Shown here piece by piece: positions 21,601 to 30,398 of a stretch of 37,404 nucleotides of DNA. Numbering within the stretch: position 1 is the first letter of the stretch; the number at the start of each line of letters is the position of its first letter. A program made the translations under genes and the position numbers. Source of the stretch: Ignavibacteria bacterium CG1_02_37_35 (GTDB taxonomy: Bacteria; Bacteroidota; Ignavibacteria; Ignavibacteriales; Ignavibacteriaceae); the NCBI GenBank assembly GCA_001871325.1, contig MNVA01000070.1, positions 1-37,404 of the forward strand, read 5' to 3'. The notes below the pieces were generated by a model that made no database searches, was not told the DNA's origin, and saw nothing but the letters and a program-made list of their open reading frames with translations.

Positions 21601-21830
21601 AAACGGTAAACAGGAAATCGTACGGTAAAGCCGGTGCCGAAACACGCGATAAAATTATTCAAGCAAACCAGGATTTAATTTCACATTCTCTGAAAAAAAT
21701 TGATGCGCTGATAACCGGAATAAGTGCTGGGGTTTATCATCTTTCAAAACTTGAGAAACGTGAAGAGAAAGTCTGCCGCCTTTGTTCATTTAAAAGCGTT
21801 TGCAGAATCCAGGAAATTGAAGATGGGTGA
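18678..21830 (+). CDS. AddB-like PD-(D/E)XK nuclease family protein
   Basis: LHLVPTNRKARALKKEI (no intact Walker A), FLGGLCDGDFPTR, CPFQFFLKR...LRGKIDRIDI...VYDYKLSGKKP nuclease core, CRLCSFKSVC Fe-S cysteines. Confidence 0.88.
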   Translation: MILTKKRSFSDALLKVIEDKILNGKTNEVLHLVPTNRKARALKKEIIDKTPARAVSIIPIETIFTLAEKLFSVEVPLSLASDAASSVLLKKAFQKNQLEYFRSFSKTIPQGSLDRIKNLFSEYKRNGITSEYLLRDLGKTGGTEKQKLSELAKVYDSYCELFRQLDLYEIGDVIREVNEFSLKDTAERFRILFPSVKIIYAFGYSEFTNPEISLLKKLSELPGEDLYIHLDYQRNNRGLFSAVEEVKDKFEKEGFYSYPFTRKDNGNKLSGYLSRYLFNEKKIEKKNSYEDAVALIVGKNREDEIIQIAKKIKTLLAEKNVPPNAVCVAFHLIQNYSGIIRDVFLQYGIPFNLTDRFSLNTFNPVISVINLLEVMATDFYHKAVFRVFSSEYYQPVNAQSSDIYQVASKLRIISGYQTWITHINHFIDEENETEDEILSNKNLLSSVKKEIESLYSLLKKFEEPMTLRQFPERLLALIHELDFPVKVLKLSKEYEEENIKSLTTFIEMFSNLFEQLQLEYEQPESQKFPLKYFLNHLKTAVASTRFNIKERPGYGVLVSNFEEIRGLNFDYVFLGGLCDGDFPTRFSPEIFSYESFSESEKKHVTRERFLFYQTLQTCSKRLYLSYPLYEGTKKELSPSSFLVDLKKIFEVDEVLINKNEGYIYAFSELIQKAAAQNNMELLLNIKSENEKEILHEKFLIDKTRREHPFEAFAYNGFIDAAAEHTAGLLEKYSGSDYSISQLELYAKCPFQFFLKRILKLTPFEEPSEELEPMEMGLLLHAILEQFMKTVKKENLNLQFEKEKASQLLFAIAKDKIDKLSVHSSLSFWEKEKILGVNGSKNDSILSLFLEKELARTDNFEAAFFEVPFGRLRNDDGQKSTILSLNLTSNAKLRGKIDRIDINFDEKYFKVYDYKLSGKKPNEEDLQLGISLQIPLYLFAAQQILQNELNETFLPAAGIIYSLKFSREDFGPDEVKTVNRKSYGKAGAETRDKIIQANQDLISHSLKKIDALITGISAGVYHLSKLEKREEKVCRLCSFKSVCRIQEIEDG

Positions 21831-21987
21831 ATTCTTTACTCAGTTTGTAACCAGCGGTAGACAGCTTGCCGGGGGGATGTTTTACTGCGTGCAAATATGC
21901 GCATTCAAAGAAGTTTATTCTTTGAAATAGTTTACATTACTTGTAGCGCTGTTTATTAATCTGCGCTGCAGTTGTTTGAATTGAAAA

Positions 21988-22020
21988 ACTGATAACTATA
22001 AACTGGTGACTAACAACTAA
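21988..22020. repeat. Low-complexity AACTGATAACTATAAACTGGTGACTAACAACTAA tract
   Basis: ACT/AAC-word-rich intergenic tract, resembling the inverted-repeat arms at 27892 and 28275. Confidence 0.5.
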
Positions 22021-22135
22021 AAATTTATTCTTCTTGATGTAATGAGTGGGTTCCGGCAGAGGCAAAACATACGAACCCTTTCGATGTGGCAACGAAACTT
22101 TTCTAAGTTGGTAACCGATGAACATTGAAAAGGAT

Positions 22136-22690
22136 TCAGTTTTCCTTTTGCCTCCCGGTCAGATCAAAGGTCTTTCTCAACTCAAAAATTGCAATACCGT
22201 AAGCTACGGCAACGTTGAGCGATTGCTTTATTCCGTATTGGGGAATTTCAATTGCAAAATCACATTCATCTAAAAGTTTCTGCGAAACGCCGGTAATTTC
22301 ATTTCCAATCACTAGACAAAGGGGAAACTGCTTTGTTGAAAGATCGTAATACATCCCGGAAGTTTCTGTTTGTTCCAGCGCGCAAATTTTATATCCCTCT
22401 TTTTTTAATTGATGAAGAACTGCTAACGCATCTTTGTGAAACTCCCACTTAACGCTGTTGGTTGAACCGAGCGCTGTTTTTAAAATTTCTTTATTCGGAG
22501 GATGCGGAGTGTAACCGGTTAAAAAAAGTTTGTCAATCATCGCGCCGTCTGAAGTTCGGAATATTGAACCGACATTATAAGTACTACGAATATTATCAAG
22601 CAATGCAACAACCGGAAGTTTTTCAACTTGATGCACTGTTTCGACCGTACTCCGGTTTTGAGAAATTTCGTCGTGGGTGAGTTTCTTCAT
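22136..22690 (-). CDS. TrmH/SpoU family RNA methyltransferase
   Basis: ALLDNIRSTYNVGSIFRTSDGAMI, LVIGNEITGVS, EIPQYGIKQSLNVAVAYGIAIFE. Confidence 0.95.
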   Translation of the reverse strand: MKKLTHDEISQNRSTVETVHQVEKLPVVALLDNIRSTYNVGSIFRTSDGAMIDKLFLTGYTPHPPNKEILKTALGSTNSVKWEFHKDALAVLHQLKKEGYKICALEQTETSGMYYDLSTKQFPLCLVIGNEITGVSQKLLDECDFAIEIPQYGIKQSLNVAVAYGIAIFELRKTFDLTGRQKEN

Positions 22691-22706
22691 TGATAATAGA
22701 GATTTG

Positions 22707-23759
22707 TTATTTGAATTTCAGCGCAAGCTGTCCGCATGCGGCGGCAATATCATCGCCCTGAGTATCGCGTATCATTACGGTAACATCATTGTCCCGCAAC
22801 TTTTGTACAAATGCTTCGATCCGATTTTTCTCCGTTGGGAAAAGCGAGGCGGAAAATCCGGTTGGGTGCATGTGCTGCAGTGAATTAAAAGGAATGACGT
22901 TTATCTTAGAAGGAATTTGATTCGTTAATTTTATCAGTGCTTTGATGTCTTCATCTCTATCATTCAAACCCTTCAACATAATATATTCAAACGTAATGCG
23001 GGTTTTAGTTTTCATCGCATAATAGGCGACCGCTTCCAGATTTTCTTTAAGTGAATATTTCTCGTTGATCGGCATAATCTTCGAGCGGGTTTTTTCAAAG
23101 CATGAATGCAGCGACAAAGCTAATTTCGGTTTTAATCCGGTGTCCGCAAGTTCAATTATTTTTGGAGCAATTCCCGAAGTTGAAACAATAGTCTTTTTTA
23201 AAGTGATTCCCTTTGTTAATGCTTCCGCAAATATTTTGAGTGAATTTAAAGTTGCGTTATAATTTAACAGCGGTTCGCCCATGCCCATATAAACGATGTT
23301 CGTAATGTCTCTTTCGGTGTGCTGCTGCGCTAATAAATATTGATCGAAAATTTCTCCGGCAGAAAGATTTTTTTTATAACCCATTAGTCCGGTTGCGCAA
23401 AATTTGCAATCAAGCGGGCAGCCGACTTGCGTTGAAATGCAAAGGGTGTTTCGTTTTTCATCGGGAATAATCACTGATTCAATTTTATTCCCATCGGCAG
23501 TTTCAAAAATTAGTTTTTTTGTTCCGCCGGCAGATAATTCCGAACTTGCGAAATTTAAAGTGATGAGTGAATAATTTTCTTTTAGTTTAGCGCGAAGCGG
23601 TTTTGAGAGGTTCTCCATCTTATCAAAACTTGTTACCCGGAAGTTGTACATCCAATTAAAAACTTGTAGAGCGCGGAACTTCGCCTCTCCCATTTCGAGA
23701 AAGAGCGATTGAAGTTCTTCCAGCGTTAAACCTTTTAATTGTGTTTTATATTTGTTCAT
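22707..23759 (-). CDS. rlmN: 23S rRNA (adenine(2503)-C(2))-methyltransferase RlmN
   Basis: CISTQVGCPLDCKFCATGLMGYKKNLS radical-SAM motif, TNIVYMGMGEPLLNY, IPFN. Confidence 0.97.
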   Translation of the reverse strand: MNKYKTQLKGLTLEELQSLFLEMGEAKFRALQVFNWMYNFRVTSFDKMENLSKPLRAKLKENYSLITLNFASSELSAGGTKKLIFETADGNKIESVIIPDEKRNTLCISTQVGCPLDCKFCATGLMGYKKNLSAGEIFDQYLLAQQHTERDITNIVYMGMGEPLLNYNATLNSLKIFAEALTKGITLKKTIVSTSGIAPKIIELADTGLKPKLALSLHSCFEKTRSKIMPINEKYSLKENLEAVAYYAMKTKTRITFEYIMLKGLNDRDEDIKALIKLTNQIPSKINVIPFNSLQHMHPTGFSASLFPTEKNRIEAFVQKLRDNDVTVMIRDTQGDDIAAACGQLALKFK

Positions 23760-23895
23760 TCTTTTTTCTATATGTTGGAATGCAATATACCTATTTCAGA
23801 AACGGGTAAAAAAGTTTGGCTAAAACTTCTTAGTTTCGGCTATCAAAACAAAAAATAATTTCATATTTTAGCTGTTGAAATTAAAAGGTTACAAA

Positions 23896-24054
23896 ATGAA
23901 ATCTTACACCGCAATAATTGAAAAAGATCAAGATACTGGTTTGTATGTAGGTTACATCCCGGGATTTCCGGGCGCGCATACACAAGCTGCAACCCTTGAA
24001 GAGCTCCGTCTCAACTTATGCGAAGTTGTTGAAATGCTGTTAGAAGATGTTTAA
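23896..24054 (+). CDS. Short HicB-like antitoxin-domain protein (52 aa), no HicA adjacent
   Basis: Manual translation MKSYTAIIEKDQDTGLYVGYIPGFPGAHTQAATLEELRLNLCEVVEMLLEDV; below the ORF-track length cut-off. Confidence 0.85.
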   Translation: MKSYTAIIEKDQDTGLYVGYIPGFPGAHTQAATLEELRLNLCEVVEMLLEDV

Positions 24055-24222
24055 CAAATTATTTCTCCTAAAACATTTGAGTTTGTAATATGACAATATC
24101 GTAGCACAGACTTAAGTCTATGGTACCGAATTTAAGACTAAACGGAGTCAACAAATTTAATTTTTCGTAACCGCCACAAGCGGTTGGAAAATCTTACTCA
24201 CTAATCACAAAAGGATAAAATT

Positions 24223-25368
24223 ATGAATTTCGATTTCACAGAAGAACAGTTGATGATTCAGCAAACCGCAAAAGAGTTTGCCGAAGCCGAAATAGCGCCG
24301 TCTTCCATCGAGCGCGATATCAATGCGGAATTCCCGCACGAGATTATAAAAAAACTTGGAGAACTTGGTTTCCTCGGAATGATGGTTTCCCCCGATTACG
24401 GCGGCGCCGGAATGGATACTGTTAGTTATGTTTTGGCAATGATGGAAATTTCAAAAGTTGATGCAAGCTGCGGCGTTATTATGTCGGTTAATAATTCATT
24501 GGTTACCTGGGGTCTTGAAACTTACGGCTCGGATTTTATCAAGCAGAAATATTTAATCCCGCTTGCAAAAGGAGAAAAACTCGGAGCGTTTGCTTTATCT
24601 GAACCGGAAGCCGGAAGCGATGCGACAAATCAGCATACGCTTGCTCACCGGGAAGGAGATTTTTTTGTCCTTGATGGAATAAAAAATTGGATCACCAACG
24701 GAAGGAATGCCGATTATTATTTAGTAATGGCTCAGACGGAGGTTGAAAAAAAGCACAAAGGCATTACTACTTTTCTCGTTGAAAAAGGAATAGATGGATT
24801 TGAGCATGGGAAGAAAGAGGATAAGATGGGCATTCGCAGTTCTGATACATGTTCTTTAATCTTTACAAATTGCAAAGTTCCTGTAGAAAATATTGTTTGG
24901 GAAGAAGGAAAAGGATTTAACTTTGCGATGAACACGTTGAACGGCGGCAGAATTGGAATTGCCGCACAAGCATTGGGTATTGCCGTTGCTTCACTTGAAG
25001 CTTCAATCAAATATGCAAAACAAAGAAAAGCATTCGGTACCGAAATTGCCAATCACCAGGCTATTCAATTTAAGATTGCCGAGATGGCGACTAAAGTAGA
25101 AGCCGCAAAATTAATCACCATGCAAGCGGCAGCGTTGAAAGATGCCCACAAACCATACGTCAAAGAATCGGCGATGGCAAAATATTATGTTTCAAAAATT
25201 GCGGTTGAATGTGCTTTGGAAGCGATCCAAATTCACGGCGGCTATGGGTATGTGCGTGAATATCTGGTTGAACGTTATTTGCGCGATGCAAAAATTACCG
25301 AGATCTATGAAGGGACAAATGAAATTCAACGCATCGTTATTGCAAGAAGTTTATTGAGTGAACATTGA
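24223..25368 (+). CDS. Acyl-CoA dehydrogenase
   Basis: FALSEPEAGSDA, KNWITNGRNADYYLVMAQT, IHGGYGYVREYLVERYLRDAKITEIYEGTNEIQRIVIAR. Confidence 0.97.
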   Translation: MNFDFTEEQLMIQQTAKEFAEAEIAPSSIERDINAEFPHEIIKKLGELGFLGMMVSPDYGGAGMDTVSYVLAMMEISKVDASCGVIMSVNNSLVTWGLETYGSDFIKQKYLIPLAKGEKLGAFALSEPEAGSDATNQHTLAHREGDFFVLDGIKNWITNGRNADYYLVMAQTEVEKKHKGITTFLVEKGIDGFEHGKKEDKMGIRSSDTCSLIFTNCKVPVENIVWEEGKGFNFAMNTLNGGRIGIAAQALGIAVASLEASIKYAKQRKAFGTEIANHQAIQFKIAEMATKVEAAKLITMQAAALKDAHKPYVKESAMAKYYVSKIAVECALEAIQIHGGYGYVREYLVERYLRDAKITEIYEGTNEIQRIVIARSLLSEH

Positions 25369-25784
25369 AATTTGTTTTTTTAAGTCTTGCTTTTTCTTTT
25401 TCACTTTTCGGTCAAACAGATTGGCTGCGCTGGCAAAAGGCTGAAATAAAGTATTCTGAAAAAATTGATACAGCAGAAAGAAATTATTCCATTAACGGAA
25501 GTAACCCGTTTGAGTTTTTATTAAAAGCCTCAGCAGTTACCTATTGGTTTTTTATTTCTGATGTTGATGGCGATAACTGCCCGTTTGATCCTTCGTGTTC
25601 TTCTTTTTTATTAGAATCCGTAAAAGCTTCTAATCTTGTTGAAGGAACATTGATGTTTGCCGACCGTTTTACGCGGGACTTTAATGTTTTTAATCGAAGC
25701 AACTACCGGGTAACAAAAAATAGAAGACTCGCCGATCCGCCGGAAAAATATTTGCTTACCAATGCCAGCACAAAAGTAAAATGA
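25365..25784 (+). CDS. YidD-like protein (membrane protein insertion efficiency factor family) with N-terminal signal/TM
   Basis: CPFDPSCSSFLLESVKASNLVEGTLMFADRFTRD matches the YidD C-x-F-x-P-(T/S)-C-S-x(F/Y) signature. Confidence 0.75.
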   Translation: MKFVFLSLAFSFSLFGQTDWLRWQKAEIKYSEKIDTAERNYSINGSNPFEFLLKASAVTYWFFISDVDGDNCPFDPSCSSFLLESVKASNLVEGTLMFADRFTRDFNVFNRSNYRVTKNRRLADPPEKYLLTNASTKVK

Positions 25785-26641
25785 TGCAAAAAACTATTTT
25801 CTTTGTTCTGCTTTCAATTTTTCCTTCACTTTTATTTTCTCAAGCAAGCGGATTATTCGCTCCCGAGAAAAGAAAAGCCTTTGCTGATTATTTGTTTTGT
25901 GAAAAAGATTATCTCCGTGCCTCAGAAGAATATGAAGCTCTCAACAATCTAAATAAAAACGATTCACTTTCTTATTCTATCGGTTTATGCTTTTTAAAAA
26001 TGAATGAATACGGAAAAGCGGAAGATGTTTTTTATCAATTAAGAAATTCAACTCTTGGAGAAGAAAGCAGATTGCTCTATTTAAAAACTTCTTTCTTATT
26101 AAATAACAACATTGAGGAAAAAACGGATAGTTTTTCAAATCAGTTCGGAAATAAAGATTTGGAAACTTCATTCCGAAGATTGGACTTGGCGGCGCAAATA
26201 AAAGCGGGAATGAGCCAGGCAAGTCTGCATTCTCTCGACACTAATTTTGAAGGAACCGATGTTCAGCTTCTCAGAAGCTTTGCTGAAAACTTTTCTCATC
26301 CGAACAGGAAGAGCCCTTTTGCCGCAGCTTTATTTTCAGCAGTTCTTCCCGGCGCCGGAAAAATTTATACAAAAAATTATGGCGACGGAATTACGTCGTT
26401 AATTGTTACAAGTCTTTTTTCATTCCTTTGGTACGATAATTTTCGCGCAGGGCATCCTACACGAGCCTGGATTTTTGCCGGATTAACCGGATTCTTCTAT
26501 TGGGGAAATGTATATGGTTCTTACATCTCGGCAAGAAATTATAATTTGGAAAAAGCAGAAGAATTGAATAATGAATTCGATTCGTTTTTGAATTCGAAAA
26601 ATTATTTTGTTCCGAAAAAAATTGAAGGAAGTTGCAAATGA
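25781..26641 (+). CDS. DUF5683-like membrane protein with N-terminal TPR-like region
   Basis: SAVLPGAGKIYTKNYGDGITSLIVTSLFSFLWY followed by TM segments. Confidence 0.65.
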   Translation: MMQKTIFFVLLSIFPSLLFSQASGLFAPEKRKAFADYLFCEKDYLRASEEYEALNNLNKNDSLSYSIGLCFLKMNEYGKAEDVFYQLRNSTLGEESRLLYLKTSFLLNNNIEEKTDSFSNQFGNKDLETSFRRLDLAAQIKAGMSQASLHSLDTNFEGTDVQLLRSFAENFSHPNRKSPFAAALFSAVLPGAGKIYTKNYGDGITSLIVTSLFSFLWYDNFRAGHPTRAWIFAGLTGFFYWGNVYGSYISARNYNLEKAEELNNEFDSFLNSKNYFVPKKIEGSCK

Positions 26642-27471
26642 AATCACGGTGGCTTCTTTTCATTTTAGTGATTTTCTTTCAACAAGGATTCGCACAAATC
26701 CAACTTGAAGAGCAATTAGCATTTGTCGAATCTCTTTTTGCACAAGAGAAATATTTTGATGCAATCACAGAAGCCAAGCGATTATCCTTCTTCGATTCTT
26801 CAAACCAATATTCATATAAAGTAAATAGTTTAATTGCAGAATCTTATAAAAGCGGAAACAAACTTTCTGAAGCAGTCAATTATTTTACAAAGGCGGAAAG
26901 AGAATCAAGAAATCCGGAGGAACTATTTTCGACAAAAATAAAAATTATAAAAATCAACATTCTGCGCCGCGCTTTTTATCTGGCGGATCATCAATTAGTT
27001 GAGCTGGAAAGAGATACAAGATTTATTGCGGATTCATCTTCTCTTCGCTATTGGCGCGGGTGGAATTATCTTTTTCATGATGATTGGCAGCAAGCTGCCG
27101 ATGAATTTAGTGGAATTGATTCAGCCGCCGCATTAAAAAATATTTGTGAAGAAGTGCAAAAGAGAAAATATTCCGTTAGTTTTGCCAAAGGAATTTCGGC
27201 AGTTTTACCCGGCGCCGGACAAATTTATACCGGCAATTATCTAAGCGGTATTTTATCGCTCGGCTGGAATATTCTTTTCGGCTATTTGACCGTACAAGCT
27301 TTTTCTGCCGAGAGAGTGTTCGATGGAATGGCAGTCGGTACGATGCTTTGGCTTAGGTTTTACGATGGTAATCTTTCCAACGCAGAAAAGTTTGCCGTAG
27401 AGAAAAACGAAATCATCAATAATGAGACTTTAAACTTTTTACAAAAAAATTATCAAGGACTGAAGCCGTGA
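26638..27471 (+). CDS. Paralogous DUF5683-like membrane protein with TPR-like region
   Basis: SAVLPGAGQIYTGNYLSGILSLGWNILFGY, same architecture as the preceding gene. Confidence 0.65.
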   Translation: MKSRWLLFILVIFFQQGFAQIQLEEQLAFVESLFAQEKYFDAITEAKRLSFFDSSNQYSYKVNSLIAESYKSGNKLSEAVNYFTKAERESRNPEELFSTKIKIIKINILRRAFYLADHQLVELERDTRFIADSSSLRYWRGWNYLFHDDWQQAADEFSGIDSAAALKNICEEVQKRKYSVSFAKGISAVLPGAGQIYTGNYLSGILSLGWNILFGYLTVQAFSAERVFDGMAVGTMLWLRFYDGNLSNAEKFAVEKNEIINNETLNFLQKNYQGLKP

Positions 27472-27890
27472 AGTTAACAGAAGATAAAATTAGAGAGTTC
27501 TCAATTCAAGCTATTTCCGAACTTGGCGCAAATGCCTCGCCCGATGCGGTTAAAAAATTGGTTGAAGAAAAAATCCGCAGTTCAAATGATTTCCCCGAAG
27601 GAGAGATGAATTTAAGTTCCGGCAGAGTAATTCTAACGTCGTTTGGTTTGAATACCACGGGAATTGTCAGTTCCATTTCTGCTGCTTTAAGTGAAGCACA
27701 GTGCGATATCCTCGACATTTCACAAAAAATTATGCAGGAATTTTTTACGATGATCATGATGATTGATATAACGAATTCACCAAAAGATATTAAAGATATG
27801 CAGGAAATAATGAAAAGTATTGGTGAAAAACTTAAAGTGAAAATCTATCTCCAACACGAAGATGTGTTTCGCTTCATGCATAGAATTTGA
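27468..27890 (+). CDS. ACT domain protein (UPF0237-like), GTG start
   Basis: ILTSFGLNTTGIVSSISAALSEAQCDILDISQKIMQEFFTMIMMIDI; upstream of the PFL family gene. Confidence 0.88.
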   Translation: MKLTEDKIREFSIQAISELGANASPDAVKKLVEEKIRSSNDFPEGEMNLSSGRVILTSFGLNTTGIVSSISAALSEAQCDILDISQKIMQEFFTMIMMIDITNSPKDIKDMQEIMKSIGEKLKVKIYLQHEDVFRFMHRI

Positions 27891-27891
27891 G

Positions 27892-28304
27892 GGTTGTTAG
27901 TAGCTGGTTGTTGGTGGTATGGAAAAGACAAATTTTGAAAAACTAGACGTTTACAAATTATCAGAAAAACTATCCGATATTATTTAGACTATTGTTCTTT
28001 CATGGTCGCCATTTGCAAAAGCAACTATCAGATTACAACTTGTGAAAGCAGCTGATAGCATTGGAGCGAATATAGCCGAAGGAACGGGAAAAGGGAGCAG
28101 TCTTGATAACAAAAGATTTGCAAAAATTGCACGCGGTTCTCTTTTTGAAACGAAACATTGGCTAAGAAGATCAGTAAAAAGAAATCTTTTAAAGAAAGAT
28201 GAAATTGATAAATTAAAAAACATCATTGATGAGCTTAGTCCAAGATTAAGCGCATATATAAATTCAATTAAAAATAACCAACATACAACTAACTACTAAC
28301 AACC
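27892..28304 (+). repeat. Inverted-repeat arms bounding the four-helix-bundle ORF (about 27892-27918 and 28275-28304)
   Basis: GGTTGTTAGTAG at 27892-27903 and its exact reverse complement CTACTAACAACC at 28293-28304; partial matching continues inward. Confidence 0.75.
27919..28299 (+). pseudogene. Four-helix-bundle (S23/IVS-encoded/Avd-like) protein gene with in-frame TAG at codon 23
   Basis: MEKTNFEKLDVYKLSEKLSDII*TIVLSWSPFAKATIRLQLVKAADSIGANIAEGTGKGS... The stop at 27985-27987 sits where family members commonly have Trp (TGG->TAG). Confidence 0.85.
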
Positions 28305-28317
28305 AACAACTAACACT

Positions 28318-29679
28318 ATGCCCTACGAATTTGATGAAATTCTTGAAACAATTAAGATGACGGAGATTGAACATTTTGATATCCGCACGGTAACTATGGG
28401 AATCAGTCTCCGTGATTGCGCCGATAGAAACATTGACATCACCACGCAAAAAATTTATGAAAAAATTCTCCGTTATGCCGGCAACCACGTAAAGAACGCT
28501 CAGGAAATTGAAAGACGCTACGGAATTTCAATTGCAAATAAACGAGTTTCCGTTACGCCGATTTCCATTATTGGAGATGCTTTCGGGCAGGATGAATTTA
28601 TAAAAATAGCCGAAACACTTGATAAAGCTGCAACGGAAATCGGGATTGATTACATTGCCGGATATTCCGCGCTTGTGCAAAAAGGATTTACAAAAGGAGA
28701 ACTGGAGTTAATAAAATCAATTCCGAACGCGCTTTCACAAACGCAAAAAGTTTGTGCTAGCGTGAATGTAGCTTCTACAAAAGCCGGAATAAATATGGAC
28801 GCCGTAAATTTGATGTCGAACATCATCAAAGAAGTTGCAGAAAAAACAAAAGACAGAGATTCGGTTGGCTGTGCGAAACTTGTGATTTTTTGTAATGCCG
28901 TTGAAGATAACCCATTTGTTGCAGGAGCTTTTCACGGCATCTCGGAACCGGAAGTTACGCTTAACGTTGGTATCAGTGGTCCGGGTGTAGTTTTGGAAGC
29001 TATAAAATCTGCGGGAGGAATAAATTTTCAAGCGCTTTCGGAACTCATCAAAAAAACAATGTTCAAAATTACCCGTGCGGGAGAGTTGATCGGAAGAAAA
29101 GTTGCGGAGAAAAATAATATTCCTTTTGGAATCGTTGATATTTCGTTGGCGCCAACTCCGGCAGAAGGAGACAGCATCGCCGATATTTTAATTGCGATGG
29201 GAATTGAAGATGTCGGCGCCCCCGGCACAACCGCAGCGCTTGCTATGTTAAATGATGCGGTAAAAAAAGCCGGTTTAATGGCAAGCTCATCTGTCGGCGG
29301 AATGAGCGGTGCCTTCATTCCTGTTAGCGAAGACGCCGGAATGATCCGCGCTGTTGAAAAAGGACATTTGTCGTTGGAAAAATTGGAAGCGATGACCGCC
29401 GTTTGTTCAGTTGGACTTGATATGGTTGCCGTTCCCGGTTCAACTTCCGCAGAAACTCTAGCCGGAATTATGGCTGATGAGTTTGCGATCGGAATGATCA
29501 ACGATAAAACTACTGCTGTAAGAATCATTCCTGCAGTTGGTAAAAGCGTTGGCGACTATGTAGATTACGGCGGATTATTAGGAAGAGCGCCTATTATGCC
29601 CGTAAGAGAACTTTCCTCTAAAGCATTCGTCTTAAGAGGGGGGAAGATCCCTGCACCAATCAGAAGCCTTACAAATTAA
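28318..29679 (+). CDS. PFL family protein (UPF0210)
   Basis: [75 protein letters not shown]-type C-terminus. Confidence 0.93.
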   Translation: MPYEFDEILETIKMTEIEHFDIRTVTMGISLRDCADRNIDITTQKIYEKILRYAGNHVKNAQEIERRYGISIANKRVSVTPISIIGDAFGQDEFIKIAETLDKAATEIGIDYIAGYSALVQKGFTKGELELIKSIPNALSQTQKVCASVNVASTKAGINMDAVNLMSNIIKEVAEKTKDRDSVGCAKLVIFCNAVEDNPFVAGAFHGISEPEVTLNVGISGPGVVLEAIKSAGGINFQALSELIKKTMFKITRAGELIGRKVAEKNNIPFGIVDISLAPTPAEGDSIADILIAMGIEDVGAPGTTAALAMLNDAVKKAGLMASSSVGGMSGAFIPVSEDAGMIRAVEKGHLSLEKLEAMTAVCSVGLDMVAVPGSTSAETLAGIMADEFAIGMINDKTTAVRIIPAVGKSVGDYVDYGGLLGRAPIMPVRELSSKAFVLRGGKIPAPIRSLTN

Positions 29680-29787
29680 ATTTCTTGGTGTAGGATTGTT
29701 AATTATCAAATAAAATTTATATTTTAGACTTAAAATAATTCACAAAGCAGCAACAAGTTCCAAACCCTAACTAAAAACGAGGATTCA

Positions 29788-30393
29788 ATGAAAAAAGGTT
29801 TACTTATCGGGCTTTCAATTGGAGGTGCACTCTTACTAGGAATTATCTTGTTAATTATGTGGGGCGTCCGTTCCTACAATAATCTTATAACGATGAACGA
29901 GGATGTAAATAAAAACTGGAGCCTGGTAGAAAATCAGTATCAGCGAAGAATAGACCTCATTCCAAATTTAGTGAACACTGTTAAAGGTTACGCTAATTTT
30001 GAAAAACAAGTATTAACCGATGTTACCAATGCAAGAGCAGGTGCAAGTTCAATGAAAGTTACTCCGGAAGTTTTGAACGATCCTCAGGCTTTCCAAAAAT
30101 TTCAACAGATGCAAGGACAATTAAGCGGGGCGCTTTCAAGGTTATTAGTTACTGTTGAAAATTATCCAGAATTAAAAGCCAACGAAAATTTTCTTCAATT
30201 ACAGGCGCAACTGGAAGGAACTGAAAACCGTATCGCTGTTGAAAGAAGAAAATTCAATGAGTCGGTGCAGACTTATAATACCACAATTAAGAAATTCCCA
30301 ACCGCGATTTTTGCCGGGATATTTAATTTTAAAGACAAACAATATTTTGAAGCAGTTACGGGCGCTGAAAATGCCCCGAAGGTAGAATTTTAA
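29788..30393 (+). CDS. LemA family protein
   Basis: YNNLITMNEDVNKNWSLVENQYQRRIDLIPNLVNTVKGYANFEKQVLTDVTNARA. Confidence 0.96.
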   Translation: MKKGLLIGLSIGGALLLGIILLIMWGVRSYNNLITMNEDVNKNWSLVENQYQRRIDLIPNLVNTVKGYANFEKQVLTDVTNARAGASSMKVTPEVLNDPQAFQKFQQMQGQLSGALSRLLVTVENYPELKANENFLQLQAQLEGTENRIAVERRKFNESVQTYNTTIKKFPTAIFAGIFNFKDKQYFEAVTGAENAPKVEF

Positions 30394-30398
30394 TCTAA

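Noticed and set aside
21724-21930. 68-aa plus-strand ORF after the AddB-like gene
   Set aside because: Overlaps the AddB-like C-terminus in another frame; no supporting features.
27985-27987. TAG recoding (amber suppression) in the four-helix-bundle gene
   Set aside because: Other genes in the window end normally with TAG (e.g. the M48 gene at 3898-3900), so a nonsense mutation is the simpler explanation.
27892-28304. Diversity-generating retroelement based on Avd-like four-helix protein
   Set aside because: No reverse transcriptase, TR/VR pair or target protein in the window.
29028-29528. 166-aa minus-strand ORF
   Set aside because: Antisense within the well-supported PFL family gene.
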